Notes under the pieces: model-generated | Databases searched by the model: none | Told to the model about the DNA's origin: nothing | The model's input: only the letters and a program-made list of their open reading frames with translations | NCBI GenBank assembly: GCA_964397565.1 | Contig: CAYNJC010000058.1 | Coordinates: 1-19,800, forward strand | Direction of reading: 5' to 3' | From: JAPLST01 sp964397565 | GTDB lineage: Bacteria > Auribacterota > UBA3054 > JAPLST01 | Length of the DNA stretch: 19,800 nucleotides | In this document: positions 6,975 through 15,007 of the stretch, one piece after another | How positions within the stretch are numbered: the first letter of the stretch is position 1 | How the letters are laid out: each line of letters starts with the position of its first letter | Made by a program: the position numbers and the translations under genes

Positions 6975-7943
6975 TCATTTGGTCTCTTTTTGTTCTTGGC
7001 TAAATGGCAGCGGTTTGCCGTCTTTGGCAAAATACTTCAGCTTGATTGCATCAGCAATTTCAGCCACAACCGCATGCTCTTGTTCCGGCGAAGATGGTCT
7101 CGGCATAGATGCGAGCAGCGAATCTATCTCATTTCGCATACGAGAGTTTTGGTAGCGGTTCAGCCCAGTAATATAAGCCCCGCATGTACGATCTGGTGCG
7201 CTGTTTAAAAAGGTCTCAAGCTCTATCATGGCACGCTTTGGATCGCGTTCCATTTCAGAGCAGATAATCATCAACTGCCCTGACATGCGTTGCGAATCAG
7301 TTCTCGATAACTTGATATAACGAAGGTTGAGTTCTATGCTTTCATCATACCTGCCCCTGGCGCGGCACACGTCTGCAAGGGCATCAAGGGCGGCCATCTG
7401 AACGGCGGTTCCCATGCCCTGCTCGCAACGGTCTACTAGTTGCTTAAGATAGTCATACGCCTGCTGGATATCGCCGAGTTTCTGACACGCCACACCGCAC
7501 ATCCAAAGTGCGCTGTTGCGCGTTTCTTCATCCTGCGCATCGCCTATAACGGTTTTGAGCACAGTGAGACTGTTTGAATAATATGCCATTGACGCGAAGC
7601 TATAAAAACACTTGCGCGCCATGTCATATCGCGCTTTGACCGGAATGGATGCGTTTGTGCATGCAAGCGATAGCAGGCTATTACTGCCCATAGTGCCGAG
7701 TGCCTGGTCAAACAAGTCTATCTGTTGGGTCAGCTCCGCGCCCACAATCTTTTGCTGTTGCTCAATATTCGCCATGCCTGCTGTACTATGCAGGGTTGCG
7801 CTGACTGTGTGCATTGCGGGGGGACTCTTCGCCTGCATGGGTGTGCGTCTGGCCGGCACTTGCGCATGCCATACATAGACCGCAACGGCAGCCAATCCAC
7901 ACAATGCGGTCACCACGATAATTGCTCTCCTATGTTTCAGCAT
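6975..7943 (-). CDS. Membrane-anchored TPR-like protein of the array
   Basis: 322 residues. An N-terminal basic stretch (KHRR) and a hydrophobic helix at residues 7-25 give a membrane anchor or signal peptide without a good lipobox. After a linker comes QQIDLFDQALGTM, equivalent to the paralogues' motif. Residues about 110-260 look like TPR units (for example CQKLGDIQQAYDYLKQLVDR and ADVCRARGRYDESIELNLRYIKLS), the clearest TPRs in the cluster. The start at 7943 has GGAG very close upstream and overlaps the end of a possible 48-codon frame by seven bases. Function unknown; a protein-interaction scaffold on the outer face of the inner membrane is a fair inference. Confidence 0.82.
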   Translation of the reverse strand: MLKHRRAIIVVTALCGLAAVAVYVWHAQVPARRTPMQAKSPPAMHTVSATLHSTAGMANIEQQQKIVGAELTQQIDLFDQALGTMGSNSLLSLACTNASIPVKARYDMARKCFYSFASMAYYSNSLTVLKTVIGDAQDEETRNSALWMCGVACQKLGDIQQAYDYLKQLVDRCEQGMGTAVQMAALDALADVCRARGRYDESIELNLRYIKLSRTDSQRMSGQLMIICSEMERDPKRAMIELETFLNSAPDRTCGAYITGLNRYQNSRMRNEIDSLLASMPRPSSPEQEHAVVAEIADAIKLKYFAKDGKPLPFSQEQKETK

Positions 7944-8083
7944 ATCTCCATTAGTTTCATCTGATTCATTAGCAACGCAATCGCCGCGACGTTTTCCTGG
8001 ATCGCCGGCATGCTCTTGATGGTCGTATCAAGCGGGGCGATGCAGCGCGCGCGCTGCGTAGTTGGCATCGTCGACACACTCAT
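7937..8083 (-). CDS. Possible small protein (48 aa)
   Basis: A frame starting MSVSTMPTTQ and ending NQMKLMEIC fills most of the 165-base gap between two array genes. It starts 25 bases after the upstream stop, and its TGA overlaps the start of the next gene (ATGCTGA). The C-terminal half is a plausible amphipathic helix (PAIQENVAAIALLMNQ). There is no clear Shine-Dalgarno sequence. It could be a small coupled protein, a leader that couples translation, or a remnant of another array member. Confidence 0.35.
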   Translation of the reverse strand: MSVSTMPTTQRARCIAPLDTTIKSMPAIQENVAAIALLMNQMKLMEIC

Positions 8084-8108
8084 CCGAGCGCGGGGTTGAG
8101 ATTAGTCG

Positions 8109-9023
8109 TCATCGCTTTTCAATTGCTTTAGTTGTTGAAGGTGCGGTGGCCAATTGTGAACGGTCCTGCGGTATATAGACGCGCAGTATGCGCTCGATGT
8201 CCTGGCGATGAAGCGTGGTTGGCTCGTAGGCAAGAAGTGCAGTACACATTGCTTCGGCCCGCGCGGGGTCAACAAATGCCAGCATTTGTGCCAGTTGAAG
8301 CTTGGCAAAGACGGCGTTCTCGTGGCTGTGTTCAATGGACTCGCTATAGTCAGCGAAGGTGTTGTAGTATTGCTCCGCCACGGCATACTGCTCTGTGCGT
8401 TGGTAGACGTAGGCAAGGTAAAATGCCGTGTTGGCGGCGGCGACCTGCGACGCGCCTTGCGCAACCCGGTCCAGAACCGCTTTGTAGAAACTAATCGCCT
8501 GATCATAATACGTGGCGCGCGTGCCACTGTCCGGCTCATTATTACCGAGCCTTTCATAAGCGACGCCGGTCAAGAAGCAGAGATTATTCACGGCGTCCTG
8601 GTCTGTCTGAACCGCGAGCGCGTTCGTGCAGAGGTAAATGGCTGACGAGAGCGCACCTTTGTTCTTCATGATGAGATCATGGGCGATGTCGGCAATCTGA
8701 GCTTGCGGCAAGTGCTTGACGGCCGCAAGCAGTTCGCCGCCTTCGGGGATACCGCCTTGTTTGATTTGCGCCAACATGTTCAATGCATCACCGAACTGGT
8801 CAATCTCGGCCTAGACAGCATTGCTCTGCGCGGCGGCATGCGGCTTGGCGTTAATGCCATTCTGCGCCATGACTGCCGGCACAGTTGACGTTGCGCCCAG
8901 ATGTGCCGTGCTGTTGGTGGTTGGTGTCACACTGCGGTCCGACTGCATTCTGCGATCGCAACTCGACAGAGAAAGGCAAAGCGCGGCAAGCACAAGCGTT
9001 GCAACACGTGCATTATTTGGCAT
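8109..9023 (-). pseudogene. TPR-like lipoprotein gene interrupted by an in-frame TAG
   Basis: One continuous frame of 304 codons broken only by TAG at 8813-8811. The first 70 codons give a lipoprotein signal (MPNNARVATLVL..., lipobox L-S-S-C22) and a Ser/Thr/Ala linker. The 233 codons after the TAG begin AEIDQFGDAL, matching the DEFGEAL motif that in the paralogues follows the same linker, then run through clear TPR-like units (AFYLAYVYQRTEQYAVAEQYYNTF). So the TAG lies inside an ancestral gene, at a linker position. Alternative starts are 9056 (one base after the previous stop) and 9086. Possible restarts after the TAG are TTG 8783 and ATG 8777, but the product would lack the signal peptide. 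Could be a recent pseudogene, a sequence error, or suppressed readthrough; a plain pseudogene is the default reading. Confidence 0.75.
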
Positions 9024-9057
9024 TTTCAAAGCTGGTGCGTGTAACGCGTGCGCCATA

Positions 9058-10659
9058 TCATTCAATGCGATTTGTCGTTGTAGCATTTGCTGGTACTACT
9101 GCCAGCAGCTTGTCCAATTCCTTGCAGCGGGCGTCAAGCTTGGCGACCATGGCTTTCACTTTTTCATTCTCGTGTGTGCGGAACTGGTCAGCACGGCGCT
9201 GCAGCGTGGCGCGATACATGCGGAGGCTGTCCGGATCAAGCTTATCAAGGTATTGTTCTACGCGCTGGGCCGCGCAGGGCTCGCCGTCGCGCTTCATATA
9301 TGGCCATGTTTCGCTGCGCATCTGGTCGCACCAATGCCTGGTCCAACTCGCATAATCGCCGGCGCGCGCCGCATACCAGACGTTGGCGAACTCGCGCGCG
9401 CCGCGCAACCAGAGATTGGTCAGCAGGGCGGCATCGCCGGCGTGTTCGGCCGCGCGCACCTCGAGCTCGAACTGCACCCGTTTGTCATTGGCGCATTGCA
9501 GCCATTGCGCGATTTCGGCCACATTGCGCGTCGTTGCCGGAAAGCGTGCCGGCATGCGCCGCACCGCTTCCTGATACGCGCGCACCTCATCCTCAGTGGC
9601 GAAGGCAAACCATTCATAGACATCGCGCGGAATGTAGTGCGCATGCGAGTAGAATTCGATTGGCTGCATGTATTTGAAGCTGCGGATCCACCAATTAAAG
9701 GCTTCGCGATGCTCGCCGGCCATGGCAAACTCGGTGCCGCAGCGCGAATACGTCGACGCCTGGTAATAAGGCGCGGCCGTGAGGAGTTGCGCGAAGGCGC
9801 GCGCTCGCGCGATGCCGGCAGGATGCCGCTGGGCAATATACTGTTCGCGCAGATTGATCATGTCCTGCGACAGTCCTTGCTGCAGCTCGAATGCCTGCGC
9901 GCGAAACTCGCGCGACTGGCCGGGTGCGCGTTCTGGCAGGTAGGCCAAGTCAAAGAGCAGCAAGGCATAGCGCCGCGCGTTGCCGCCGCCACTGCCGTCC
10001 TGCATGCGTTTGCGCGCACGCATGCCATAGTCGTATGCCAAGGCGTAATTCGTGCTGTTGGGCCCCTCGCCCGCCAGACGATAGGCACGGCAGAAGGCAG
10101 CTTCGAGCAGAAACTGGCCCGAGCAGCCGTCGCGCTGGAATGCGCGCAGTGCCTTGGCGTCGAAGCGTTGCTCGATGAGCGTAAGCAGCGGCAAGGCAAC
10201 TTGACAATATCCATGATTGACCTGAAACTCGGCGCGATTGAACAGCGCCGGCAGCGAGTCGCCCACGGATGCACCCCACAGGCGTTTGCCCTGCATGACC
10301 AAATCCCACTCGCTGACGATGTTGGTGGCAACGTGAGTGGTGATGCGCAGCGCGCCGTCCGCGGCGGTATTGGTGTAGGCCGTGACCATGACATTGGTCT
10401 CATCGGCGCGGGCGCTGACCGTTACGATGAGAAGAAGCAACAGTGCAGAGCCGCTCGCTGCGGCTCTACAGCGGCGGAGAAATTCACCGGTCGTGCGTGC
10501 CGCGCCTACCTTATTAAGCTGTATTCGGTTAAATTCTCGCGCAGCGCGATAATTTATTTCTTCTTCGTGTCTTGGTGACTTCGTGGCAACATTGCAGGAT
10601 CGGCAGCATTCGCGGCGCGGAGGCCGCTCCCACTTTGATTTGCGCATGATGATGCTCAT
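9058..10659 (-). CDS. Large exported TPR-like protein
   Basis: 533 residues if started at ATG 10659, which overlaps the stop of the upstream gene (ATGA). No named family recognised. The body (from about residue 88) is rich in alanine, arginine and aromatic residues with helical-repeat spacing, for example CRAYRLAGEGPNSTNYALAY and TEFAMAGEHREAFNWWIRSF, compatible with divergent TPRs. The C-terminal 60 residues are a charged, probably coiled, helix. Odd: the only signal-like hydrophobic stretch (ALLLLLIVTVSARA, residues 72-85) is preceded by about 70 residues encoded by intergenic-type palindromes, and no conventional start lies just before it. The true N-terminus is therefore uncertain. The DNA is GC-rich, unlike the later genes of the array. 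It ends 34 bases before the next gene's preferred start. Confidence 0.75.
   Translation of the reverse strand: MSIIMRKSKWERPPRRECCRSCNVATKSPRHEEEINYRAAREFNRIQLNKVGAARTTGEFLRRCRAAASGSALLLLLIVTVSARADETNVMVTAYTNTAADGALRITTHVATNIVSEWDLVMQGKRLWGASVGDSLPALFNRAEFQVNHGYCQVALPLLTLIEQRFDAKALRAFQRDGCSGQFLLEAAFCRAYRLAGEGPNSTNYALAYDYGMRARKRMQDGSGGGNARRYALLLFDLAYLPERAPGQSREFRAQAFELQQGLSQDMINLREQYIAQRHPAGIARARAFAQLLTAAPYYQASTYSRCGTEFAMAGEHREAFNWWIRSFKYMQPIEFYSHAHYIPRDVYEWFAFATEDEVRAYQEAVRRMPARFPATTRNVAEIAQWLQCANDKRVQFELEVRAAEHAGDAALLTNLWLRGAREFANVWYAARAGDYASWTRHWCDQMRSETWPYMKRDGEPCAAQRVEQYLDKLDPDSLRMYRATLQRRADQFRTHENEKVKAMVAKLDARCKELDKLLAVVPANATTTNRIE
10440..10640. repeat. Intergenic-type palindromes within the 5' end of a coding frame
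   Basis: AGAGCCGC-tcgct-GCGGCTCT (10447-10467) is a perfect stem. aaattctcgcgc-a-gcgcgataattt (10531-10555) is a palindrome with one mismatch. Further on are a cttcgtgtcttggtgacttcgtgg unit (10562-10585) and a GC-rich gcggcgcggaggccgc segment (10612-10627). All look like dispersed repeats, yet the frame of the TPR-like gene at 9058-10659 stays open through them. Confidence 0.6.
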
Positions 10660-12125
10660 GGGGCGGCCTGGGCTTGGGCGCGCGCGGCTTCTTTGGCGCT
10701 GATGATCGCGCGGATGCGCGCCATGTCGTCTTCTTTGGTCAGGAAGGGGAACAGCCGCGTCAGCAATGTGCGTTCGTTGGCGCACAAAGCCAGCGCGGCC
10801 TCATTGCCCTGCACGGGCGGGATTAGTTCGAGCTGTGTTCCCAGCGCGTCGTAAAAGCCACACAGTTCGGTTTCAGTCGCCTCGCCCAGCCGATCCACGT
10901 ACAATGCAAACACGGGATCTTTCTCGACCAGGGCGGCGTCGAGCGGATAGAGCGTCATGCATTCTTTGAGGGTGTCGAAACCATCGTGCGGCTTGCCGCT
11001 GTAAAACAAAGTCTTGGCGTACATGGCATAGGCGGCGCGCGTGGGCCGCTCGACGCGCACAAACAAGTCGCGCAGATGGCGCTCAGCGCGGGCGAAGTCG
11101 CCACTGTCAAGAGCGAGCCCGGCCAGCGCTGTGGCGCATTCCTGCCAGACGGCCACGTTTGACACCGCAAGCTGCTGGGCCGCGCCGTAGTAGGCCTCGG
11201 CGTCTTGATCCCAGCCAATTGCGCGGTGCGTCCGTCCTTGCGCGCAGTACACCTCGGCCCAGGGCAGCACATCGCTGAGATTCGTGCGATGCGGCGTGTA
11301 CTCGCGTGCCCAAGCAGCCGCGTTGAACGCTTCGAGTGTTTTGTCATGCTGTTCGAGCGCGCGGGTGTCGAGCAGATACCAGAAGACGCCGGCGGGATAG
11401 CCGTCGCGGGCAGGCGCGCGGAGCGCTGTCGGCGCCAAGCTGCGCGCGATGACGGCGGCGGCGTTCGTCGCATTGACCGCGACAAGCTGTTCTGCCTGGG
11501 CAAATGCGCGGGTGGGCCAGCTGGGGAGATTTGTCACGCCGCGCGCGCCGAAGACGGCCAGCTCGTCGAGGACAACGACGGCGTCATCGCGCAGTGGCTC
11601 GAAGCGCAGGCGCAGCCAGCGGCCGGTGACCGGCGCGCTGACAGGCACGACCAGTTGCACATTTGCCGTGCAATCGGTCAGCACGGCGCACCAGAGCGGC
11701 CGGGCGTCGCACAAACCATTTGTGCCGGCGGTGTACAGCGCGAGATCAACATTTGCTTGGGAACCAACACAAAATTCGATTTGTGCGGGCGCAAGCCAAG
11801 AGACAAAATCAATGGAGAGCTCAAGTGGCGCGCCGGGCGGCATGCGCACGCCGGTGTCCGGCGCGGCGTCGAGCAGGTCGAAGATGGTGCCGGCGGCGAA
11901 GCGCGCGCAGGTCCATGTTGTGCTGTCTTCGAGATTGACGCGCGCGGGTGTGGAAGTCGGCGCGGCGGTGACTGCGGCGCGCAAGAGCAGTGGCGCGCAC
12001 AGCAGCAGGACGAGCAGCAGGCAGGTCAGGCAATCAGGAGGTTGAGCGAGAAAAAGCGACACACAGTTGCGAGCTGGGAGCCAGAAGCCGGCAGCGCCTT
12101 TAGCGGAGTGCCCATTCTGATACAT
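10656..12125 (-). CDS. Exported protein with discoidin-like domain and TPR-like repeats, first gene of the array
   Basis: 489 residues from ATG 12125. The frame is open to 12197, but that ATG lies upstream of the predicted transcription start. GTG at 12062 is a second choice that would give a more normal signal peptide; from 12125 the hydrophobic stretch (CLLLVLLLCAPLLL) begins only near residue 35. Residues about 65-190 form a beta-rich domain of the F5/8-type (discoidin/galactose-binding) kind, ending VTGRWLRLRFEPL...VVLDELAVFG, the typical closing strands of that fold. The C-terminal half contains TPR-like units (AEVYCAQGRTHRAIGWDQDAE, DSGDFARAERHLRDLF, YAKTLFYSGKPHDGFDTL). The stop overlaps the next gene's start. 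A sugar- or surface-binding scaffold is plausible; no enzyme motif is seen. Confidence 0.8.
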   Translation of the reverse strand: MYQNGHSAKGAAGFWLPARNCVSLFLAQPPDCLTCLLLVLLLCAPLLLRAAVTAAPTSTPARVNLEDSTTWTCARFAAGTIFDLLDAAPDTGVRMPPGAPLELSIDFVSWLAPAQIEFCVGSQANVDLALYTAGTNGLCDARPLWCAVLTDCTANVQLVVPVSAPVTGRWLRLRFEPLRDDAVVVLDELAVFGARGVTNLPSWPTRAFAQAEQLVAVNATNAAAVIARSLAPTALRAPARDGYPAGVFWYLLDTRALEQHDKTLEAFNAAAWAREYTPHRTNLSDVLPWAEVYCAQGRTHRAIGWDQDAEAYYGAAQQLAVSNVAVWQECATALAGLALDSGDFARAERHLRDLFVRVERPTRAAYAMYAKTLFYSGKPHDGFDTLKECMTLYPLDAALVEKDPVFALYVDRLGEATETELCGFYDALGTQLELIPPVQGNEAALALCANERTLLTRLFPFLTKEDDMARIRAIISAKEAARAQAQAAP

Positions 12126-12160
12126 TGTCACAATCTGTTTCTCATTGTCTAACAAAATCA

Positions 12161-12188
12161 CTATACTGCAAGTGTGGCAGCAGTATAG
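12161..12188. promoter_or_regulatory. Inverted repeat over the array promoter, possible operator
   Basis: CTATACTGC (12161-12169) and GCAGTATAG (12180-12188) are perfect inverted copies ten bases apart. One half-site contains the -10 element of the minus-strand promoter and the other lies downstream of the predicted start near 12175. The geometry suits a dimeric repressor; the RNA could also form a hairpin. Confidence 0.5.
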
Positions 12189-12210
12189 CATAAGCAAAGC
12201 GGCATGCCAA
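12182..12210 (-). promoter_or_regulatory. Promoter of the TPR-lipoprotein array
   Basis: On the minus strand TTGGCA (12210-12205), 17-base spacer, TATACT (12187-12182), with TGC directly before the -10 (extended -10). The predicted start near 12175 leaves a leader of about 50 bases to ATG 12125. Confidence 0.65.
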
Positions 12211-12280
12211 GTCTGGGTGTCAACCTGGTTTCGGCGACTGGCAGAATATGTTGGCTGCTATGCCGGTGCAGAGACCCGCA

Positions 12281-12529
12281 CGGTCCCGCCCACGGCGCAT
12301 GCGCGTCAACTTAAAAACGGCAATGGAAGCAGACAGAGCAATAGACGCCTTTTCTGGTTGCGCTGCAGCAATGCTGCAATCCCCCTTTGATAAAGGGGGT
12401 TGGGGGATTTGCTTGCGTATGCGTCTCGATGCAGTCTCATACGAAATCCCCCGGCGCTACGCGCCCGCCCCCTTTAGGAAAGGGGGACGGCAGCGCTAAG
12501 TTGACGCGCATGCGCGGCGGGCGGGACCG
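12281..12529. mobile_element. MITE-like element with 33-bp terminal inverted repeats
   Basis: 12281-12313 and 12497-12529 are inverted copies of 33 bp with two mismatches; the inner 19 bp (gcgcatgcgcgtcaactta and its complement) are perfect. Between them lie two strong hairpins, CCCCCTTT-gat-AAAGGGGG (12381-12399) and CCCCCTTT-agg-AAAGGGGG (12468-12486), and an inner pair ggggattt/aaatcccc (12403-12410, 12444-12451). No transposase is encoded. A further copy of the end sequence lies at 36-54. It resembles a non-autonomous element or large palindromic repeat. I did not find a clear target duplication. Confidence 0.65.
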
Positions 12530-12582
12530 GCGGGAGGCACATGCATTACGCGCGTCGCCGGAACCAAGACTGCCAGGCCATC

Positions 12583-12611
12583 TTGACAATGGCCGGGGAT
12601 TATGCGAGACT
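12583..12611 (+). promoter_or_regulatory. Probable promoter of the CARDB/metalloprotease-like gene
   Basis: Consensus TTGACA (12583-12588), 17-base spacer, then GAGACT (12606-12611), a poor -10, helped by TGC directly before it (extended -10). A second TTGACA at 12630-12635 has no matching -10 at the right distance. Confidence 0.45.
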
Positions 12612-12667
12612 ACTCACGTGAAACTTTTGTTGACACGCTACTTGGCTATTATCTAAAGGAGACCAAC

Positions 12668-14695
12668 ATGAAGAGCAGGCAACTGATCGGGATCGTCGGA
12701 CTGTCGGCATTGTTGATGTCGTTTGTCACCATGGCCGCAGAACGCAATGGCTCGAAAGGCGATTGGTACTCCGGCGAGATTACGGAGAAGGCCTACGTGG
12801 ACCGTTGGGGCTATGGCTCGACCGACCAGGGCAATAGCAACAGCATTACCGCCGAAAAGCAGGTCAAACAGTCGGGTGATGCCTCGATAAAACTCTACAC
12901 CGGGGCGGGTATGGACACGTGGATGTATTTCCCGAACACGAAGGACCTCGATCTTGATTGCACGCAGGTCGGCTCACTCTCATTTCTGCTGCATACGGAG
13001 AACAAGAACGGCTGGGGCCCGGATTGCTGGGTGATCCTCAAAGATATGAACGGGCGTTCGGCCACCTATACCACTGTGCGCAACAGAGCGGCGCTGACGT
13101 TGAGCGAATGGGTGCCCTATGGTTTGCCCGTCGGGCCGGAGGCCCCGCGCACGGCCGAGGCGTTTGGCTGGAACCTTGACGTGGACAAGGATTTCGACTG
13201 GCAGCATGTCGGCGCCGTCGAATTCCATGAGGACACCGGCGGTTATGGCTTTGTGCTCTATCTCGATGATCTGCGGTTCAACCCGCGTGGTGTGGCAACG
13301 GTGCAGTGGTGGCTGAGTTCGCTCGACAAGCCGGATTTGACGGTCACGTATGCCGAGCGCCTGCCGCGCTATCACCGCTATACTGTGGACTACGCCAACG
13401 TGTACCCGGTGCTCACACCTGCGCAGCAAAAGCTCCAACGTTGGCCGGCGGAGGGCGAGCAGGTGAAATATCTGGTGCACGTGCGCAACGAGGGTTTTGC
13501 GCCGTCGCAGGCCGCGGATTTTGTCTGTACGATTGACGGACAGGAGGTCAAGAAGACAGTGCTTGAACCGATGGAGCCGAAGTCCGAAACAATCATCGAA
13601 GTGCCGTGGAAATGGAAGCAGGGCGCCTGCGTCTTCATTGCCCGGGTTGATACCGCGAACAAGCTCGATGAGATCACGAAGAAGAACAACGTGCTCGAAT
13701 TTCAGAGCGACGCGTACACCCTCTTTGCCTTCGTCGAGAAAAAATGCGCCGAAAGAGTGAGTCAGGTGAACAGCTTGCTGGGCTCGTTCTCATTTGAGGA
13801 CTGGCTGCGCGCTTCCACGGTTGACCAGTTGAACAAGATGCTGCGCGAATCAACCTATGACTTCGCGCCGCAGGGCACGCGGGTGCGCTGCCGGTTAGAC
13901 GGCATCATCTACGTTGACAGCGTTCGGAATGTGCCCGAGGATAAGTATCCTGGTGATGCGCGCGACGGCTCCTGGTCGTATCCCGAGGGCAGCTGGGTCG
14001 AGTATTGCAACCTCGCGAACTCCTATATGTGGGCGTTGAATCACGAGCTATCCCACCAGTTCGGCATTGTTGACGACTATCAACTGGACCTTGGTGGCCA
14101 GGCCAATCTGGTTAACGGCAAGCAGTTCAGCCAACCCGATGGCGGCTCGATGGGCGGCGGACGCACCCATGGACGCCGCGGAGCATATTATGCCGACATG
14201 GATGTCGCTGGATATGAGGCGACGTACGGCAAGCGCCGCGGGTTCTTCGGCGAATACCTCTGGAACGTGCCGGACCAGAATACCGTGCGCCTCCTGGTGA
14301 ATGGCCAGCCGGCTGCGCAGGCCGAGGTGCGCGTGTATCAGAAGAAATGGGACGAGGGCGCCGGCCGCGACACCACCGGCAATGGCACCATCCCCGACAA
14401 GCCGATTATGCAAGGTACAACGGACGAGCAGGGCCGGTACACCTTGGCGAACCGCCCGGTGCTCAAGGAATACACGACCGAGACCGGCTGTACGCTCAAG
14501 CCGAATCCGTTTGGCTACATTGATGTCGTCGGACGCAACGGTGTGATCATGCTGCGCGCAAGCGTGGGCGGCAAGTGGTTCTACAATTTCATGGATATCG
14601 GCCAGTTCAATGTCGAGTTTGCCCGCGGGAACAAGAAGGCGGCCAATTACGAGCTGCAACTCCTGCCGGAAGCCGAAGCGCAGAAAACACAGTAA
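12668..14695 (+). CDS. Exported CARDB protein with HExxHxxGxxD zinc-metalloprotease motif
   Basis: 675 residues. Start chosen at 12668: aaaggag (12655-12661) lies seven bases upstream and the protein then begins with a good signal peptide (cleavage near residue 24). Residues about 31-207 form a jelly-roll, carbohydrate-binding-like domain ending in LYLDDLRF. Residues about 257-343 form a CARDB/adhesion-type beta-sandwich (VKYLVHVRNEGFAPS...DEITKKNNVLEF). Residues 344-540 include HELSHQFGIVDDY with H459, E460, H463 and D469, a metzincin/M64-like zinc motif with Asp as third ligand, and M495 in GGSMGGG as a possible Met-turn. Residues about 560-620 resemble a carboxypeptidase-regulatory-like beta domain (TTDEQGRYTL). 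Likely a secreted protease or adhesin; the substrate is unknown. It stands alone, converging with the beta-helix gene. Confidence 0.85.
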   Translation: MKSRQLIGIVGLSALLMSFVTMAAERNGSKGDWYSGEITEKAYVDRWGYGSTDQGNSNSITAEKQVKQSGDASIKLYTGAGMDTWMYFPNTKDLDLDCTQVGSLSFLLHTENKNGWGPDCWVILKDMNGRSATYTTVRNRAALTLSEWVPYGLPVGPEAPRTAEAFGWNLDVDKDFDWQHVGAVEFHEDTGGYGFVLYLDDLRFNPRGVATVQWWLSSLDKPDLTVTYAERLPRYHRYTVDYANVYPVLTPAQQKLQRWPAEGEQVKYLVHVRNEGFAPSQAADFVCTIDGQEVKKTVLEPMEPKSETIIEVPWKWKQGACVFIARVDTANKLDEITKKNNVLEFQSDAYTLFAFVEKKCAERVSQVNSLLGSFSFEDWLRASTVDQLNKMLRESTYDFAPQGTRVRCRLDGIIYVDSVRNVPEDKYPGDARDGSWSYPEGSWVEYCNLANSYMWALNHELSHQFGIVDDYQLDLGGQANLVNGKQFSQPDGGSMGGGRTHGRRGAYYADMDVAGYEATYGKRRGFFGEYLWNVPDQNTVRLLVNGQPAAQAEVRVYQKKWDEGAGRDTTGNGTIPDKPIMQGTTDEQGRYTLANRPVLKEYTTETGCTLKPNPFGYIDVVGRNGVIMLRASVGGKWFYNFMDIGQFNVEFARGNKKAANYELQLLPEAEAQKTQ

Positions 14696-15007
14696 GCGGA
14701 AACGAGCGGACACGGTATGCGTGCATCCTCCAGTTCCGGCGACTCGCCAAGTCAAATGACTGCACACTTAATGACTGCTGCAATATAGCGACACGGGCAG
14801 TCAATCAAGGTGGAAGCCAGTTCAGCTGGCGATCTGGGCAGCATCGCGGTCCACGCCGATGGTGGGATCACCGCCGCTGGCGGGACTGGCCAAGGGCCAG
14901 CGGATAAATTGGGACGCCCCAGCCGCTCCCGCCTTATTCTGAGTCGCCGGAACCAGGCATTCCAACCTTATATCGGCACTCCATACATTTGCACGGACAA
15001 CATCAGG
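14696..15007. other. Convergent intergenic region with a hairpin
   Basis: No gene seen. CTGGCC-aag-GGCCAG (14886-14900) is nested in a longer stem CCGCTGGC (14874-14881) / GCCAGCGG (14896-14903), so two alternative folds exist. No T-run follows on either strand, so a terminator role for the two converging genes is possible but unproven. Confidence 0.4.

Noticed and set aside
365..9023. Idea that TAG is recoded as an amino acid in this genome
   Set aside because: amrS and the beta-helix gene both end with TAG exactly where their last domains end, and the pxpB remnant also stops at TAG, so TAG works as a normal stop here.
8821..10578. Long plus-strand open frame (585 codons)
   Set aside because: It lies opposite the TPR-like gene. 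Its translation is rich in Arg/Ala/His with no signal, domain or ribosome site, as expected from the antisense of GC-rich coding DNA.
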